From: Pararhodobacter sp.
GTDB lineage: Bacteria; Pseudomonadota; Alphaproteobacteria; Rhodobacterales; Rhodobacteraceae
Reading direction: 5' to 3'
Length of the DNA: 64,000 nucleotides
Assembly: GCA_020832545.1 (NCBI GenBank)
Contig: JAFIEK010000001.1
Span: forward strand, 62,001 to 126,000
Part shown: positions 51,225 through 60,598 of the stretch, one piece after another
How the letters are laid out: each line of letters begins with the position of its first letter
How positions within the stretch are numbered: position 1 is the stretch's first letter
Made by a program: the position numbers and the translations under genes
The notes under the pieces: model-generated
Told to the model about the DNA's origin: nothing
Databases searched by the model: none
Seen by the model: the letters and a program-made list of their open reading frames with translations, nothing else

Positions 51225-51533
51225 GATATCCTCCTTGACGCGTCGTCGCCGGGGTATCCGGCCTTGCTGGCCCGGACACGATGCCGTGCCGCATGTGCGG
51301 ACCTCATATAAGAAACATGTGCAGCAAGCCCGGGGGAACTTGCGCGCTGCTCAGGTATGGGGATAGTGCTGACCGGGCAGGGGACAGGCGCGGTCTGGCG
51401 CATACCTGCCAGCCGCCGATCATGTCTTGCAGGGGATGCAGCCGCAGCCGCGCAGTCAATCGGCACGCAGGCAGTGTCACGCAATTCGGTCGTTCGATCA
51501 AGCCCTGCGCAGAGCTGCCAGGGCCCCGACGCA
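51225..51533. other. Gap between the secreted repeat protein and flagellar genes
   Basis: 309 bases holding the promoter and ribosome-binding site (AAGGAGGATATC read on the minus strand just upstream of the repeat protein gene) and the end of the flagellar operon. I see no further gene or strong terminator. Confidence 0.5.
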
Positions 51534-51896
51534 TCAGGACGGCAGTTTGCGCCGTGCCTTCTCACGGGTCACCAACGCGTCAAGCACCTGCGCGCGGCCA
51601 AAGGCTTTCATCGCGGCCGGACGGCCCGCCAGATAGTCGGCATTGACCAGCGCCAACCGCTGGTTGAGCACCCGCCGCCGCCCCTCTATCCAGCGCATAT
51701 GTGCCAGCCGTGCCCGGTTCAGCCCCGGCCCGCTGCCCGCATCCAGCGGCTCTTCGGCCTGCGTCAGCCCGTCCAGCGCCTCCAGCAGCCGCGCCCGGCT
51801 TTGCGCGACCACCGCCAGTTTTGCCAGTTCCGCATCACGTTTCATGGCGGCGATGTCTTGCAGGCGTTGCAGGCGCACCGGGTCAGGGCGTTTCAT
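51534..51896 (-). CDS. Small flagellar-operon protein (FliJ-like, uncertain)
   Basis: 120 residues, all helical and coiled-coil-like: RLQRLQDIAAMKRDAELAKL, AVVAQSRARLLEALDGLTQA, RWIEGRRRVLNQRLALVNAD. Length and heptad pattern resemble FliJ-type export chaperone/stalk proteins, and it is translationally coupled to flhB (ATGA). The FliJ assignment is an inference from size, shape and context. Confidence 0.6.
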   Translation of the reverse strand: MKRPDPVRLQRLQDIAAMKRDAELAKLAVVAQSRARLLEALDGLTQAEEPLDAGSGPGLNRARLAHMRWIEGRRRVLNQRLALVNADYLAGRPAAMKAFGRAQVLDALVTREKARRKLPS

Positions 51897-52996
51897 CGCG
51901 GCCCGCTCTTGTGGCCCGTGCCCCGCTCGCGCGCCTTGACGCGCATCAACTCGGCAAAGCGGATCGCGGCAGCGACGGGTGCGTAGTGTTCGGGCGCGAT
52001 CTCCTGTCCGATCTCGGTGGCGGCGTGAAGCGCGCGCGCGGTAGGCGGATCGGAATGGATCGGCACGCCCGCCTCTGCCGCCCGTTCGCGGATGCGCGTG
52101 GCAATCTCGTCGACCCCCTTGGCCAGACACACTGGCGCGCCAAGGCTGCTGTTCTCCCATTGCAGGGCCACCGCGTAATGCGTCGGGTTGACGATCACCA
52201 CACTGGCCTTGTGCACATCGGCCAACATGGAATTGGCGGCGATCTCCTGCGCGCGCTGGCGGCGCGCCTGTTTCATATGCGGATCGCCCTCGGCCTGTTT
52301 GTGCTCATCACGCAGTTCCTGATGGCTCATGCGCTGGCGGCGACGATGGTCGAACTGTTGCCAGAAATAATCCACCGCGCCGATCGCCGCCATGATGATC
52401 ACCACGAGGATCAGGAACTCGACGATCAGGCGCATCATCTCCGCCACCGCCTGCCCTGCACTGAGCTGGATTGTGGCGATCAGACGGGGCAGGCGGGCGG
52501 CCAGAAAGAGCCAGAGCACGGTGGCATAGATCGTCAGCTTGACCGCGCTTTTCGCGAATTCAAAAAGGCCGGTGGGGCCGAACTTGTTCTTGGCATTCGA
52601 AACGACCGAGATGCGCGAGGCTTTGGGTTTCAGCTTTTCAGGGGCAAAGACGATACCGCGCAGGGCGAACAGCGTTGCCACCACAGCGAGGGGGGGAAGA
52701 ATGAAAACCGGCGCAAGCGCCTTTGCCAGCGCCAGCATCAGCGCATCCAGTGCCCCCGACCCGCCGCCGAGCATCGCCCGTGACATCGGATCGGCACGCT
52801 CAAGAATGGCGGCGCCGATTGCGCCGATTCGCACCGGCGCCCAGCCTCCCGGCATGAGGGCCAGCAACAACAGCCCGGCCAGCGATGCAGTTGCCGTCAG
52901 ATCCGCCGCCTTTGGGATTTCGCCCCGCTTGCGGGCCTCATTCAGCTTGTGCTGTGTGGCCTCATGCGGCTTCTCCGCAGAATCTTCCCCGCTCAT
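51893..52996 (-). CDS. flhB: Flagellar export switch protein FlhB
   Basis: 367 residues. The cytoplasmic N-terminus EDSAEKPHEATQHKLNEARK and RGEIPKAADLTATASLAGLL precede four membrane helices. The autocleavage motif NPTH is in ASVVIVNPTHYAVALQ (near residue 270), followed by the C-terminal switch domain. FlhB changes export specificity from hook to filament. Overlaps fliR (4 bases) and the downstream small gene (4 bases). Confidence 0.96.
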   Translation of the reverse strand: MSGEDSAEKPHEATQHKLNEARKRGEIPKAADLTATASLAGLLLLALMPGGWAPVRIGAIGAAILERADPMSRAMLGGGSGALDALMLALAKALAPVFILPPLAVVATLFALRGIVFAPEKLKPKASRISVVSNAKNKFGPTGLFEFAKSAVKLTIYATVLWLFLAARLPRLIATIQLSAGQAVAEMMRLIVEFLILVVIIMAAIGAVDYFWQQFDHRRRQRMSHQELRDEHKQAEGDPHMKQARRQRAQEIAANSMLADVHKASVVIVNPTHYAVALQWENSSLGAPVCLAKGVDEIATRIRERAAEAGVPIHSDPPTARALHAATEIGQEIAPEHYAPVAAAIRFAELMRVKARERGTGHKSGPR

Positions 52997-53790
52997 CGGG
53001 CACCATTGCCGGTGCCGGGGTCCGACAGAAGCGTCTGAAACGCGTCATGCCAGACGGTCAGCATCAACGGGGCGGCCAGCATCAGCAACAACAGACCACC
53101 AAAGGTCAGCGCAGGGGCGCCGATAAAGGCCACCATCAGTTGCGGCATGGCCCGGTTGATCGCGCCGAGCGCGAGGTTGTAGATGCTCGCGCCGATAACA
53201 AAGGGCGCGGCGAGAACGAACGCGAGCGTGAAGGCATGCGCCACCCGGCCCACCCCCCAGGCGGTCATCGCACCTGCATCGGGCCACTGACCGGCGGGCA
53301 GGAGCGTGTAGCCAAGGATCAGAAACTCGGCCGCACGCTCGGGCAGTCCGGCCAAGACCGCCATCGCCAGCCCGGCCATCACCAGCACCTGTGAGATGGC
53401 AGGCTGCGGATCAACCCCGGCACCGCCGAAGAACTGGGCGAGCGAAGTGGCCTGCGCGGCCATCGTGCCGGCGATCTGCAAGCCCTGCACCATCAGCCGC
53501 AACCCCGCCCCCAGCGCCAGCCCGATCGCCGTTTCGATGAACATGAACCGCGCCAGTGCGCCCGTGGTGTCAGGGCGGGTGGCAATCTCGGGCAGAACGG
53601 CAGGGGCGACAATCAAGGTCATGGCAAAGGCCAGCAACAGGCGGACCCGGGCGGGAATCACCTGTTCGCCAAAGGCGGGCAACAAGGCGAAGAACGCACC
53701 CACACGCACAAAGACCACAAAGCCCTGCATCAGGGCCAAGCGGATCTCCGCAGCCAGAAGGTCAAGCGTGACGAGCATGTCGGGGGTCAT
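52993..53790 (-). CDS. fliR: Flagellar export apparatus protein FliR
   Basis: 265 residues with about six membrane helices: GFVVFVRVGAFFALLPAFGE, VRLLLAFAMTLIVAPAVLPE, FIETAIGLALGAGLRLMVQG, MTAWGVGRVAHAFTLAFVLA, and MVAFIGAPALTFGGLLLLML near the end. These match FliR of the export gate. The start at MTPDMLVTLDLL is 10 bases after the flhA stop. Coupled to flhB. Confidence 0.94.
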   Translation of the reverse strand: MTPDMLVTLDLLAAEIRLALMQGFVVFVRVGAFFALLPAFGEQVIPARVRLLLAFAMTLIVAPAVLPEIATRPDTTGALARFMFIETAIGLALGAGLRLMVQGLQIAGTMAAQATSLAQFFGGAGVDPQPAISQVLVMAGLAMAVLAGLPERAAEFLILGYTLLPAGQWPDAGAMTAWGVGRVAHAFTLAFVLAAPFVIGASIYNLALGAINRAMPQLMVAFIGAPALTFGGLLLLMLAAPLMLTVWHDAFQTLLSDPGTGNGAR

Positions 53791-53800
53791 GGCGGCGCGC

Positions 53801-55921
53801 TCATGCGGCAGTCTCGGCGGCAGCATCGCTGGCGGCCACGCCGGGAGGTGCAATCTGGCCAACAAGGGCGGGCCGCGCCTCCATTCCGATTTCTTCGAAC
53901 GACAGCACGGGGGCCTGAATATCGCGCGAGGCCATCACCGTGCGCAGAAAACGCCGTCGCCGGGCGGTGCAGACCAGCGCCGCCTGGGTACCGGTTTCCG
54001 CGAGGTGCTGAAATTTCTCGGCAAGGGCGTTGGTCAGCGCGGTGAATTCACTCGGGGGCAGGGCGATGTCGCCGCCGCCGCGTTCCCCCTCGATCTGGTA
54101 GTTGGTGAACAGGCTGTCCCATTCCGGGGCCAGTTGCACCAGTGCAATCGTGCCGTCCGGGCGGCGCAGGTCTGCCACCAGCTGAAACCCCATCCGCTGG
54201 CGGACATGTTCGCAGACCAGTTCGGGCGGGGCGTTCTGGGGCCGAAGCTCGGCGATCGCTTCCAGAATCAGTGGCAGGTTGCGGACCGACACCCGCTCAT
54301 CAAGCAACATGCGCAGCACCGCCAGCAACAGATCGACCGGCACCCGGTCAGGGATAAGCTCATCAATCAGCCGGCGGTTGGCCTCGGCGCGTTTGGGGTC
54401 CGAGAGGTTGCACAACTCATCCAGCAGCCGCCGCAGACCGCGCAGGCTGAGCAGACGGCCAAAGTTGGCCTTCAGCACCTCCAGCAGATGGGTGGCCAGC
54501 ACCTCGGTCGGGCTGACGACGGTGAGACCCAGCAGGGCCGCCCGCTCCTCATCATCCGGGGCGATCCAGCGGGCGGGGGCGGCGTAGACCGGTTCGCGCA
54601 CATCCGTCCCGTCGGGCAGATCATCGGGGTGCCCGGCCAGCAGCGCCAACCTTTTTTCAGCAAACAGTCGGTCGCGCCCCTGTTCGACACCCTGTATGAG
54701 AATGGCATATTCGCCCGCAGCGAGCGCGACATCGTCGGTCAGGCGGATTTCGGGCAGGATCAGCCCGAAGTTGCGCATCACATGGTTGCGCATGTTGGTG
54801 ACGCGCGCATCCAGCCCTTCGCCCGGGTCCAGCACCATCGGCACCAGATCAGGCGCGAATTTGACATGGATGTCGTCCAGATCGAGGACATCCCCCAGCG
54901 ACATCGGTTTGAGATCCGGCACCTCATCGGCCGGGGGCGCCTGTTCACGGGCGCGCGCGCCGCGCTGTGCAAACCACGCGCCCGTGATCAACCCCGCCGC
55001 GCCCAGAACGAAGGGTATGAACGGCATTCCCGGCACCAGTGCGAACAGCGCCATCAACAGACCCACCGTCATCAGCGCGGGCGGGTAGCGGCCAAGTTGG
55101 GTGAAGAGCGCCAGATCGGTGGCCCCTGTCGCGCCGCCGCGCGCCAGCAGCAGGGCTGCCGCAATCGAGATGATCACCGCCGGAATCTGGCTGACCAGCC
55201 CGTCGCCGACAGTCAGAATTGCATAGGTTTCAAAGGCCTGTCCAAGCGGCATGCCATGCATGAGCGTGCCGATGATCAGCCCGAAGACGATGTTGAGAAT
55301 GGTGATCAGCAGGCCCGCGATGGCATCGCCCTTGACGAATTTCGAGGCACCGTCGAGCGAGCCGAAGAACGTGGTCTCCTGCTGTTCACGTTCGCGCCGG
55401 GCCCGGGCCTCGGTATGGTCGATGGCACCTGCTGACATATCGCTGTCGATGGCCATCTGCTTTCCCGGCATGCCGTCAAGCGCGAAGCGCGCGCCAACCT
55501 CGGCCATGCGGCCTGCACCTTTGGTGATGACGATGAAATTGACGATCAGGAGTACACAGAACACCACCACGCCCAGAAAGACGCTGCCGCCCATGACGAA
55601 GCTGGCAAAGCCCTGAATGACCGCCCCCGCTGCATGTGGCCCGGTATGCCCCTCGCCGATAATCAGTTTTGTCGACGAGACATTGAGCGACAGCCGCAGC
55701 ATCAGTGAAGCCAGCAGGACCGTGGGAAAGATAGAGAAATCGAGCGGGCGTTCGATGAACAGGGTGACCGTGAACATCAGGATCGCCAGCGCGAAGGAGG
55801 CGGCGAGGCCAAGGTCCAGCATCCAGGCAGGTACTGGCAGGATCATCATCACGATCACCGCCATCAGCGCCACGGCCAGCAGAACGGTGGGGCGGAAGAT
55901 CTGGCTGAGAGTGAGGATCAT
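53801..55921 (-). CDS. flhA: Flagellar export apparatus protein FlhA
   Basis: 706 residues, full length. Eight N-terminal membrane helices with the FHIPEP region GARFALDGMPGKQMAIDSDM (near 140-160) and the conserved RARREREQQETTFFGSLDGA loop; residues 330-706 are the cytoplasmic ring domain (PLSLGDVLDLDDIHVKF-like start, DELCNLSDPKRAEANRRLID). It docks chaperone-substrate complexes. The start overlaps the transglycosylase stop by four bases. Confidence 0.97.
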   Translation of the reverse strand: MILTLSQIFRPTVLLAVALMAVIVMMILPVPAWMLDLGLAASFALAILMFTVTLFIERPLDFSIFPTVLLASLMLRLSLNVSSTKLIIGEGHTGPHAAGAVIQGFASFVMGGSVFLGVVVFCVLLIVNFIVITKGAGRMAEVGARFALDGMPGKQMAIDSDMSAGAIDHTEARARREREQQETTFFGSLDGASKFVKGDAIAGLLITILNIVFGLIIGTLMHGMPLGQAFETYAILTVGDGLVSQIPAVIISIAAALLLARGGATGATDLALFTQLGRYPPALMTVGLLMALFALVPGMPFIPFVLGAAGLITGAWFAQRGARAREQAPPADEVPDLKPMSLGDVLDLDDIHVKFAPDLVPMVLDPGEGLDARVTNMRNHVMRNFGLILPEIRLTDDVALAAGEYAILIQGVEQGRDRLFAEKRLALLAGHPDDLPDGTDVREPVYAAPARWIAPDDEERAALLGLTVVSPTEVLATHLLEVLKANFGRLLSLRGLRRLLDELCNLSDPKRAEANRRLIDELIPDRVPVDLLLAVLRMLLDERVSVRNLPLILEAIAELRPQNAPPELVCEHVRQRMGFQLVADLRRPDGTIALVQLAPEWDSLFTNYQIEGERGGGDIALPPSEFTALTNALAEKFQHLAETGTQAALVCTARRRRFLRTVMASRDIQAPVLSFEEIGMEARPALVGQIAPPGVAASDAAAETAA

Positions 55922-56694
55922 GGCCGCGCCTCGTGCAGGGCGGGCAGGAAGGCCGGGCCGCCGGTGGCAGGGGACGGAACCAGCGACGCCACCGCGCCGT
56001 GGCCGGAACGGGGGGGGGGTGCCGCGGCAGGCTGGAGTGATCCGGGCTGAGTGATATGTTGCCCGGCGTTCTGATCTGCGGTCTGATTGGTGGCGACGAG
56101 CAGCGGGAAGGTATTCACGCGGGGCAGGGGGGCAGGCGCGGGCGAAGGCACTGCGGGCGAAGGCACTGCGGACGAAAGCCCGGCGCGCAGACGCTCAAAC
56201 CGGGCACGGTAGCGGGCCGCCAGCTGTGGTGTGCGCGAATGATAGGCCCCTGCCGCAGCCGCCCAACTGCCGAATTCCTCCCGCAAACGGGTCAGAAAGC
56301 GTGCCGCATAGCGCGCGCCCTCAAGCGGGTCAAGCAGGGCGCGCGGCGAGGCGAAATGCGCCCCGTGCCAGTGCCAGTTGATCTGAAAGCACCCCAGATC
56401 GAACCCGGTGCGTCCGTCTGCCAGCGAACGGGTTGCAAAATCGAGTGCCTGGGCCGGAGTGTCGAACCACAAGCCCTGTCCATCGCGGTTGGCCGCCCAG
56501 GGCCACGGGCGCATTACGCCGCCCTGCATCCGCCCTGTTTCAGTCAGCGCTATGGCCAGAAGCACATCGGCCGGCACACCGGTTTCGGCTGCGGCGCGCC
56601 GCGCGGCAGCTTCGCACAGCTGCGGCCCCGCCGTGGCGGGAGGTGGAAATAGCATCAACGCCAGAAGCGCTGACCACAGGCGAGAGTTCTTCAT
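55918..56694 (-). CDS. Lytic transglycosylase linked to the flagellar operon
   Basis: 258 residues with a signal peptide (LLALMLFPPPATAG). The SLT-like domain (25-165) has the catalytic Glu in LLAIALTETGRMQGG, then GRTGFDLGCFQINWHWHGAH and AAAAGAYHSRTPQLAARYRA, the standard family blocks. The C-terminus is Pro-Ala-rich and low complexity. It probably cuts peptidoglycan so that the flagellar rod can pass. First gene of the flhA-fliR-flhB operon. Confidence 0.9.
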   Translation of the reverse strand: MKNSRLWSALLALMLFPPPATAGPQLCEAAARRAAAETGVPADVLLAIALTETGRMQGGVMRPWPWAANRDGQGLWFDTPAQALDFATRSLADGRTGFDLGCFQINWHWHGAHFASPRALLDPLEGARYAARFLTRLREEFGSWAAAAGAYHSRTPQLAARYRARFERLRAGLSSAVPSPAVPSPAPAPLPRVNTFPLLVATNQTADQNAGQHITQPGSLQPAAAPPPRSGHGAVASLVPSPATGGPAFLPALHEARP

Positions 56695-56933
56695 CGCATA
56701 CCTTCAGTGGGTCGTGGCCAGCCTAGGGGCGAAATGGTTTACAATGCGTAAGCGACGCCCAGGCCGCGCGAAATTTCTTGCGCTCAGCACGAAAATCTGG
56801 CAAACAAGCCAAGCGACGTTATCTCTATCGACCCTGCTGAACTGTCTTTTCCGACATCCCGCGCGTTCGATCTTTGACTGACTACGCCGGGCTGTCGCAA
56901 TCTCGCGGGCAGCATCTGACAGGAGTAAACACG
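56695..56933. promoter_or_regulatory. Divergent promoter region and cspA leader
   Basis: 239 bases between the transglycosylase (minus) and the cold-shock gene (plus). The stretch before the cold-shock ATG is long and AT-richer (AATTTCTTGCGCTCAGCACG near 56772) as expected for a structured cold-shock leader. CAGGAGTAAACACG is the ribosome-binding site. I cannot define the promoter exactly. Confidence 0.5.
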
Positions 56934-57140
56934 ATGGCCAATGGCACCGTGAAATGGTTCAACGCCACCAAGGGTTTCGGCTTTATCCAGCCCGATGGCG
57001 GTTCCAAGGACGTTTTCGTTCACATCACCGCGCTGGAGCGCGCGGGCCTGCGCGGTCTTGACGATGGTCAGAAAGTGACCTTCGATCTGGAAACCAGCCG
57101 TGATGGCCGCCAGTCGGCGACCAATCTCGCGCTGGCCTGA
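56934..57140 (+). CDS. Cold-shock protein (CspA family)
   Basis: 68 residues, a single cold-shock domain: [20 protein letters not shown] (RNP1) and [20 protein letters not shown] (RNP2), then [20 protein letters not shown]. It is a small OB-fold RNA chaperone of normal length. Followed by a strong terminator, so monocistronic. Confidence 0.96.
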   Translation: MANGTVKWFNATKGFGFIQPDGGSKDVFVHITALERAGLRGLDDGQKVTFDLETSRDGRQSATNLALA

Positions 57141-57163
57141 TCCAGGCTCGAAACGCGTGACCG

Positions 57164-57189
57164 GGGCGGCCTTCAGGGCCGCCCTTTTT
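57164..57189 (+). terminator. Rho-independent terminator after the cold-shock gene
   Basis: GGGCGGCC-TTCAG-GGCCGCCC followed by TTTTT, 24 bases after the stop. Confidence 0.9.
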
Positions 57190-57389
57190 CGTTGCGCCAA
57201 TTGATTTCCAGACGGTATCGGGCCGGTTCTGGCGCGATTTTGGCCGGTTTTGGGCCGGTTTCGCTTGACTTCCAGCCGCTTGTGCAAAATTTATGCCGCT
57301 CGACCCCCGGTGCGTCAGCGGCCGGATGATCACGACAAACGACAGTCCAAGCGCCTTCCAGCGGGCCCAATGAACGGAACCCTATCGGT

Positions 57390-60239
57390 ATGTCCCTTGC
57401 CCTGATCGCAGCCCTTCCCTTTCTGGGGGCGCTGCTGCCCGGCCTCATGATCCGCGCAGGCCGCAACGCCTGCGCCAGCGCCACTTTCACTGTCTCGGCG
57501 CTGGCCCTTCTGGGCATCCTGTTTCACGCCCCGGCCGTGATGCGCGGCGAGGTGATCACCGAGGGGTTTGACTGGCTGCCGGGGCTGGGACTGAACGCGA
57601 ATTTCATGCTCGACGGGCTGGGGATGCTGTTTGCGATCCTGATTCTGGGGATTGGCCTGCTGATCATCCTCTATGCGCGCTTTTATCTGGCCAAGGCTGA
57701 CCCGATGGGCCAGTTCTACACCTATCTGCTGCTCTTTCAGGGCGCGATGGTGGGCATCGTTCTGTCCGACAACATCTTGCTTTTGCTGATCTTCTGGGAG
57801 CTGACCTCTTTGTCGTCCTTCCTGCTGATCGGCTACTGGAAGCACCTGCCCGAGGGTCGGCAGGGCGCGCGGATGGCGCTGGCTGTCACCGGCATGGGGG
57901 GGCTGGCCCTGATCGGGGGGATGCTGCTGCTGGGCAATATCGCGGGCAGCTACGACATCTCGGTCATTCTGACGCAGAAAGATGTCATTCAGGCCTCGCC
58001 TCTCTATCTGCCCGCGCTGATCCTGATCCTGCTGGGCGCCTTCACCAAATCGGCGCAGTTCCCGTTCCATTTCTGGCTGCCACACGCGATGGCCGCGCCC
58101 ACCCCGGTTTCGGCCTATCTGCACTCGGCCACGATGGTAAAGGCCGGGCTGTTCCTGATGGCACGGCTGTGGCCGGTGCTGTCGGGGACGGATGCATGGT
58201 TTTACCTCGTCACCGGGGCGGGGCTGATCACCATGGTTCTGGGGGCGGTGATTGCGCTCTTCAAGGATGATCTGAAGGCCCTTCTGGCGTTTTCCACGGT
58301 CAGCCATCTGGGGCTGATCACCATGCTTCTGGGGCTGGGCACACAGATTGCGGCCGTGGTGGCGGTGTTTCACATCATCAACCATGCAACCTTCAAGGCC
58401 GCCCTCTTCATGACCGCCGGAATTGTCGACCATGAGGCGCATACCCGCGACATCAAGCGACTGGGCGGCTTGCGGCATCTGATGCCGATCACCTTCACCA
58501 TCGCTACGGTGGCGGCGCTGTCGATGGCGGGCATCCCGCTGTTCAACGGCTTTCTGTCCAAGGAAATGATGCTGGAAGAGGCGTGGAACACCGGCCCTGT
58601 CGTGGCAATACTGGCCACGCTGGGCGCGCTTTTCTCGGTGGCCTATTCGTTCCGCTTTGTGACCCATGTGTTTCTGGGCGCCAAGCGTGACGACTATCCG
58701 GCAAAGCCGCATGACCCCGGCTTCGGCATGTGGGCTGCGCCCGCGCTGCTGGCCGTGCTGGTGGTGCTGATCGGCCTGTTCCCGCAGACCATGGTTGGCC
58801 CGCTGGTGGCGACGGTTTCGGGCGCGGTGATCGGCAGTGCCGAACTGCCCTATTATTCGCTGACGATCTGGCACGGCGTGACGCCCGCGCTCTTCATGTC
58901 GATCATTGCGGTGGGTGTGGGGCTGGCGGTGCTGAAGACCCATTCCCCGCTGGCCCGGCGCTGGGACAATGCGCGGCGCCCCGAGGCCAAGGTGATCTTT
59001 GATGCCATTGTCGAAAGCTTTGCCGCGCGGCAGGCCCAGCGTTTCACGCTGGCGCTGCATGACGGGGCGATGACGCGCTATCTGGCGATCCTGACGGTCG
59101 CGGTGGTGGCCTTTGGCCTTTGGGCCTTTATGGGCGCGCCGCATGCTGCAGGCACGCGCGAGATGCTGCCGATGAGCACGCTGCCGGTGATCGGCTTCTT
59201 CCTGCTGACGGCGGCGACAGTGGCGCTGGTGGTGCTGCACCGGCAGCGGTATGTGTCGCTGATCGTCATTTCGATCATCGGCATCGTGATCGCGCTGGGG
59301 TTCATCTATTTCTCGGCCCCCGATCTGGCAATGACGCAGCTGACGGTAGAAGTGGTGACGATCATCCTGCTTCTGCTGGCGCTGAATTATCTGCCCAAGG
59401 ACACGCCCGTTGAAAGCTCTGTGTTCCGCCGCGCGCGGGACGGGGCGATTGCGGTGGTGGCCGGGCTGGGGGCTACCGCGCTGACCTATGCGATTCTGGC
59501 GCGTGATCTGGCGATCCCGGCGATTTCAGGCTACCACCTTGAGAACTCCTATACCGGGGGTGGCGGCACCAATGCGGTGAACGTGATCCTGGTGGATTTC
59601 CGCGGCTTTGACACGATGGGCGAAATCATCGTGCTGGGCATCGCCGCCTTTGCCATCTTCGCGCTGGTGGAAGGGGTGCTGCATGGCCCGGCTTCACGCC
59701 GGTTGGCCAATTTCAAGCCTGATCTGCCGGTCGCGCATGACCGCCACCCGCTGATGATGGTGGTGGCGGCCCGGGTGGCGCTGCCGATCGCGCTGACTGT
59801 CGGTGTCTATATTTTCCTGCGCGGCCATAACGAGCCGGGTGGCGGCTTCATCGCCGGGCTGGTGGTGGCGATTGCGCTGTTGATGCAATACATGGCCTCG
59901 GGCTTTGCCTGGAGCCAGGAACGCCAGCGCTTTGACTATCACGCGATCATCTCGGTGGGCGTGCTGTTTGCGGTGCTGACGGGGGTGGGGTCTTGGTTCT
60001 TTGGCGCGCCATTCCTGACCTCGGCCAATGAATATGTGACTCTGCCGCCCTTGTCGCCAGTCCATCTGGCCAGCGCCATCCCGTTCGATCTGGGCGTGTT
60101 CCTGACCGTCGTCGGCTCTGTGATGCTGGCCTTGGCCTCGCTCAGCCGGATCGGACGGCGCGCGGGCGAGGGGGTTAACATCACCCCCATGGATGTAGAC
60201 CCGCGCGAAGCGGGCGACAGCGCAAAGGAGGCCCGCTGA
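57390..60239 (+). CDS. mrpA: Mrp antiporter subunit A fused to subunit B
   Basis: 949 residues. The N-terminal two thirds are NuoL-like with LIFWELTSLSSFLLIGYWKH, LILLGAFTKSAQFPFHFWLP then HAMAAPTPVSAYLHSATMVKAGLF (proton channel Lys and His), and DDLKALLAFSTVSHLGLITM. From about residue 780 the sequence becomes MrpB-like (HPLMMVVAARVALPIALTVG, then PGGGFIAGLVVAIALLMQYM). It is the large channel subunit of a Na+/H+ antiporter. Stop overlaps mrpC by one base. Confidence 0.95.
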   Translation: MSLALIAALPFLGALLPGLMIRAGRNACASATFTVSALALLGILFHAPAVMRGEVITEGFDWLPGLGLNANFMLDGLGMLFAILILGIGLLIILYARFYLAKADPMGQFYTYLLLFQGAMVGIVLSDNILLLLIFWELTSLSSFLLIGYWKHLPEGRQGARMALAVTGMGGLALIGGMLLLGNIAGSYDISVILTQKDVIQASPLYLPALILILLGAFTKSAQFPFHFWLPHAMAAPTPVSAYLHSATMVKAGLFLMARLWPVLSGTDAWFYLVTGAGLITMVLGAVIALFKDDLKALLAFSTVSHLGLITMLLGLGTQIAAVVAVFHIINHATFKAALFMTAGIVDHEAHTRDIKRLGGLRHLMPITFTIATVAALSMAGIPLFNGFLSKEMMLEEAWNTGPVVAILATLGALFSVAYSFRFVTHVFLGAKRDDYPAKPHDPGFGMWAAPALLAVLVVLIGLFPQTMVGPLVATVSGAVIGSAELPYYSLTIWHGVTPALFMSIIAVGVGLAVLKTHSPLARRWDNARRPEAKVIFDAIVESFAARQAQRFTLALHDGAMTRYLAILTVAVVAFGLWAFMGAPHAAGTREMLPMSTLPVIGFFLLTAATVALVVLHRQRYVSLIVISIIGIVIALGFIYFSAPDLAMTQLTVEVVTIILLLLALNYLPKDTPVESSVFRRARDGAIAVVAGLGATALTYAILARDLAIPAISGYHLENSYTGGGGTNAVNVILVDFRGFDTMGEIIVLGIAAFAIFALVEGVLHGPASRRLANFKPDLPVAHDRHPLMMVVAARVALPIALTVGVYIFLRGHNEPGGGFIAGLVVAIALLMQYMASGFAWSQERQRFDYHAIISVGVLFAVLTGVGSWFFGAPFLTSANEYVTLPPLSPVHLASAIPFDLGVFLTVVGSVMLALASLSRIGRRAGEGVNITPMDVDPREAGDSAKEAR

Positions 60240-60586
60240 TGGAACTGCTGGTAGCCTGCGCCATCGGCACCATGACCGCAGGTGGCGTCTATCTGATGCT
60301 GCGACTGCGCACATTCCCGGTGGTGCTGGGCATTTCGCTTCTGACCTATGCGGTCAATACCTTCCTCTTTGCCAGCGGGCGGCTGACCCTGAACGCACCG
60401 CCCGTCCTGATCGAGCCTGCCCCCTACGCCGACCCGCTGCCGCAGGCGCTGGTGCTGACGGCCATCGTCATTGCCTTTGGCATGACGGCGCTGGCGGTCA
60501 TTCTGGCGTTGGGGGCTTACCTGAACTCGGGCACCGATGCGCTGAATATCGAAAAGCCTGAACCCCGCATCAAGACGGACCGCTGA
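60239..60586 (+). CDS. mrpC: Mrp antiporter subunit C
   Basis: 115 residues, NuoK-like, three membrane helices: ACAIGTMTAGGVYLMLRLRT, VVLGISLLTYAVNTFLFASG, then DPLPQALVLTAIVIAFGMTA and LAVILALGAYLN. Position between A and D and the DPLPQALVLTAIVI block identify it. Starts in the TGATG of mrpA. Confidence 0.94.
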   Translation: MELLVACAIGTMTAGGVYLMLRLRTFPVVLGISLLTYAVNTFLFASGRLTLNAPPVLIEPAPYADPLPQALVLTAIVIAFGMTALAVILALGAYLNSGTDALNIEKPEPRIKTDR

Positions 60587-60598
60587 GGGAGAGCGTTG

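Noticed and set aside
53396-55435. 679-codon plus-strand frame opposite flhA and fliR
   Set aside because: Arises from high GC and codon structure of the flagellar genes; composition is Arg/Gln/His-rich and no domain is visible.
57330-59240. 636-codon minus-strand frame opposite mrpA
   Set aside because: Low-complexity His/Gln/Arg composition typical of the antisense of membrane-protein genes.
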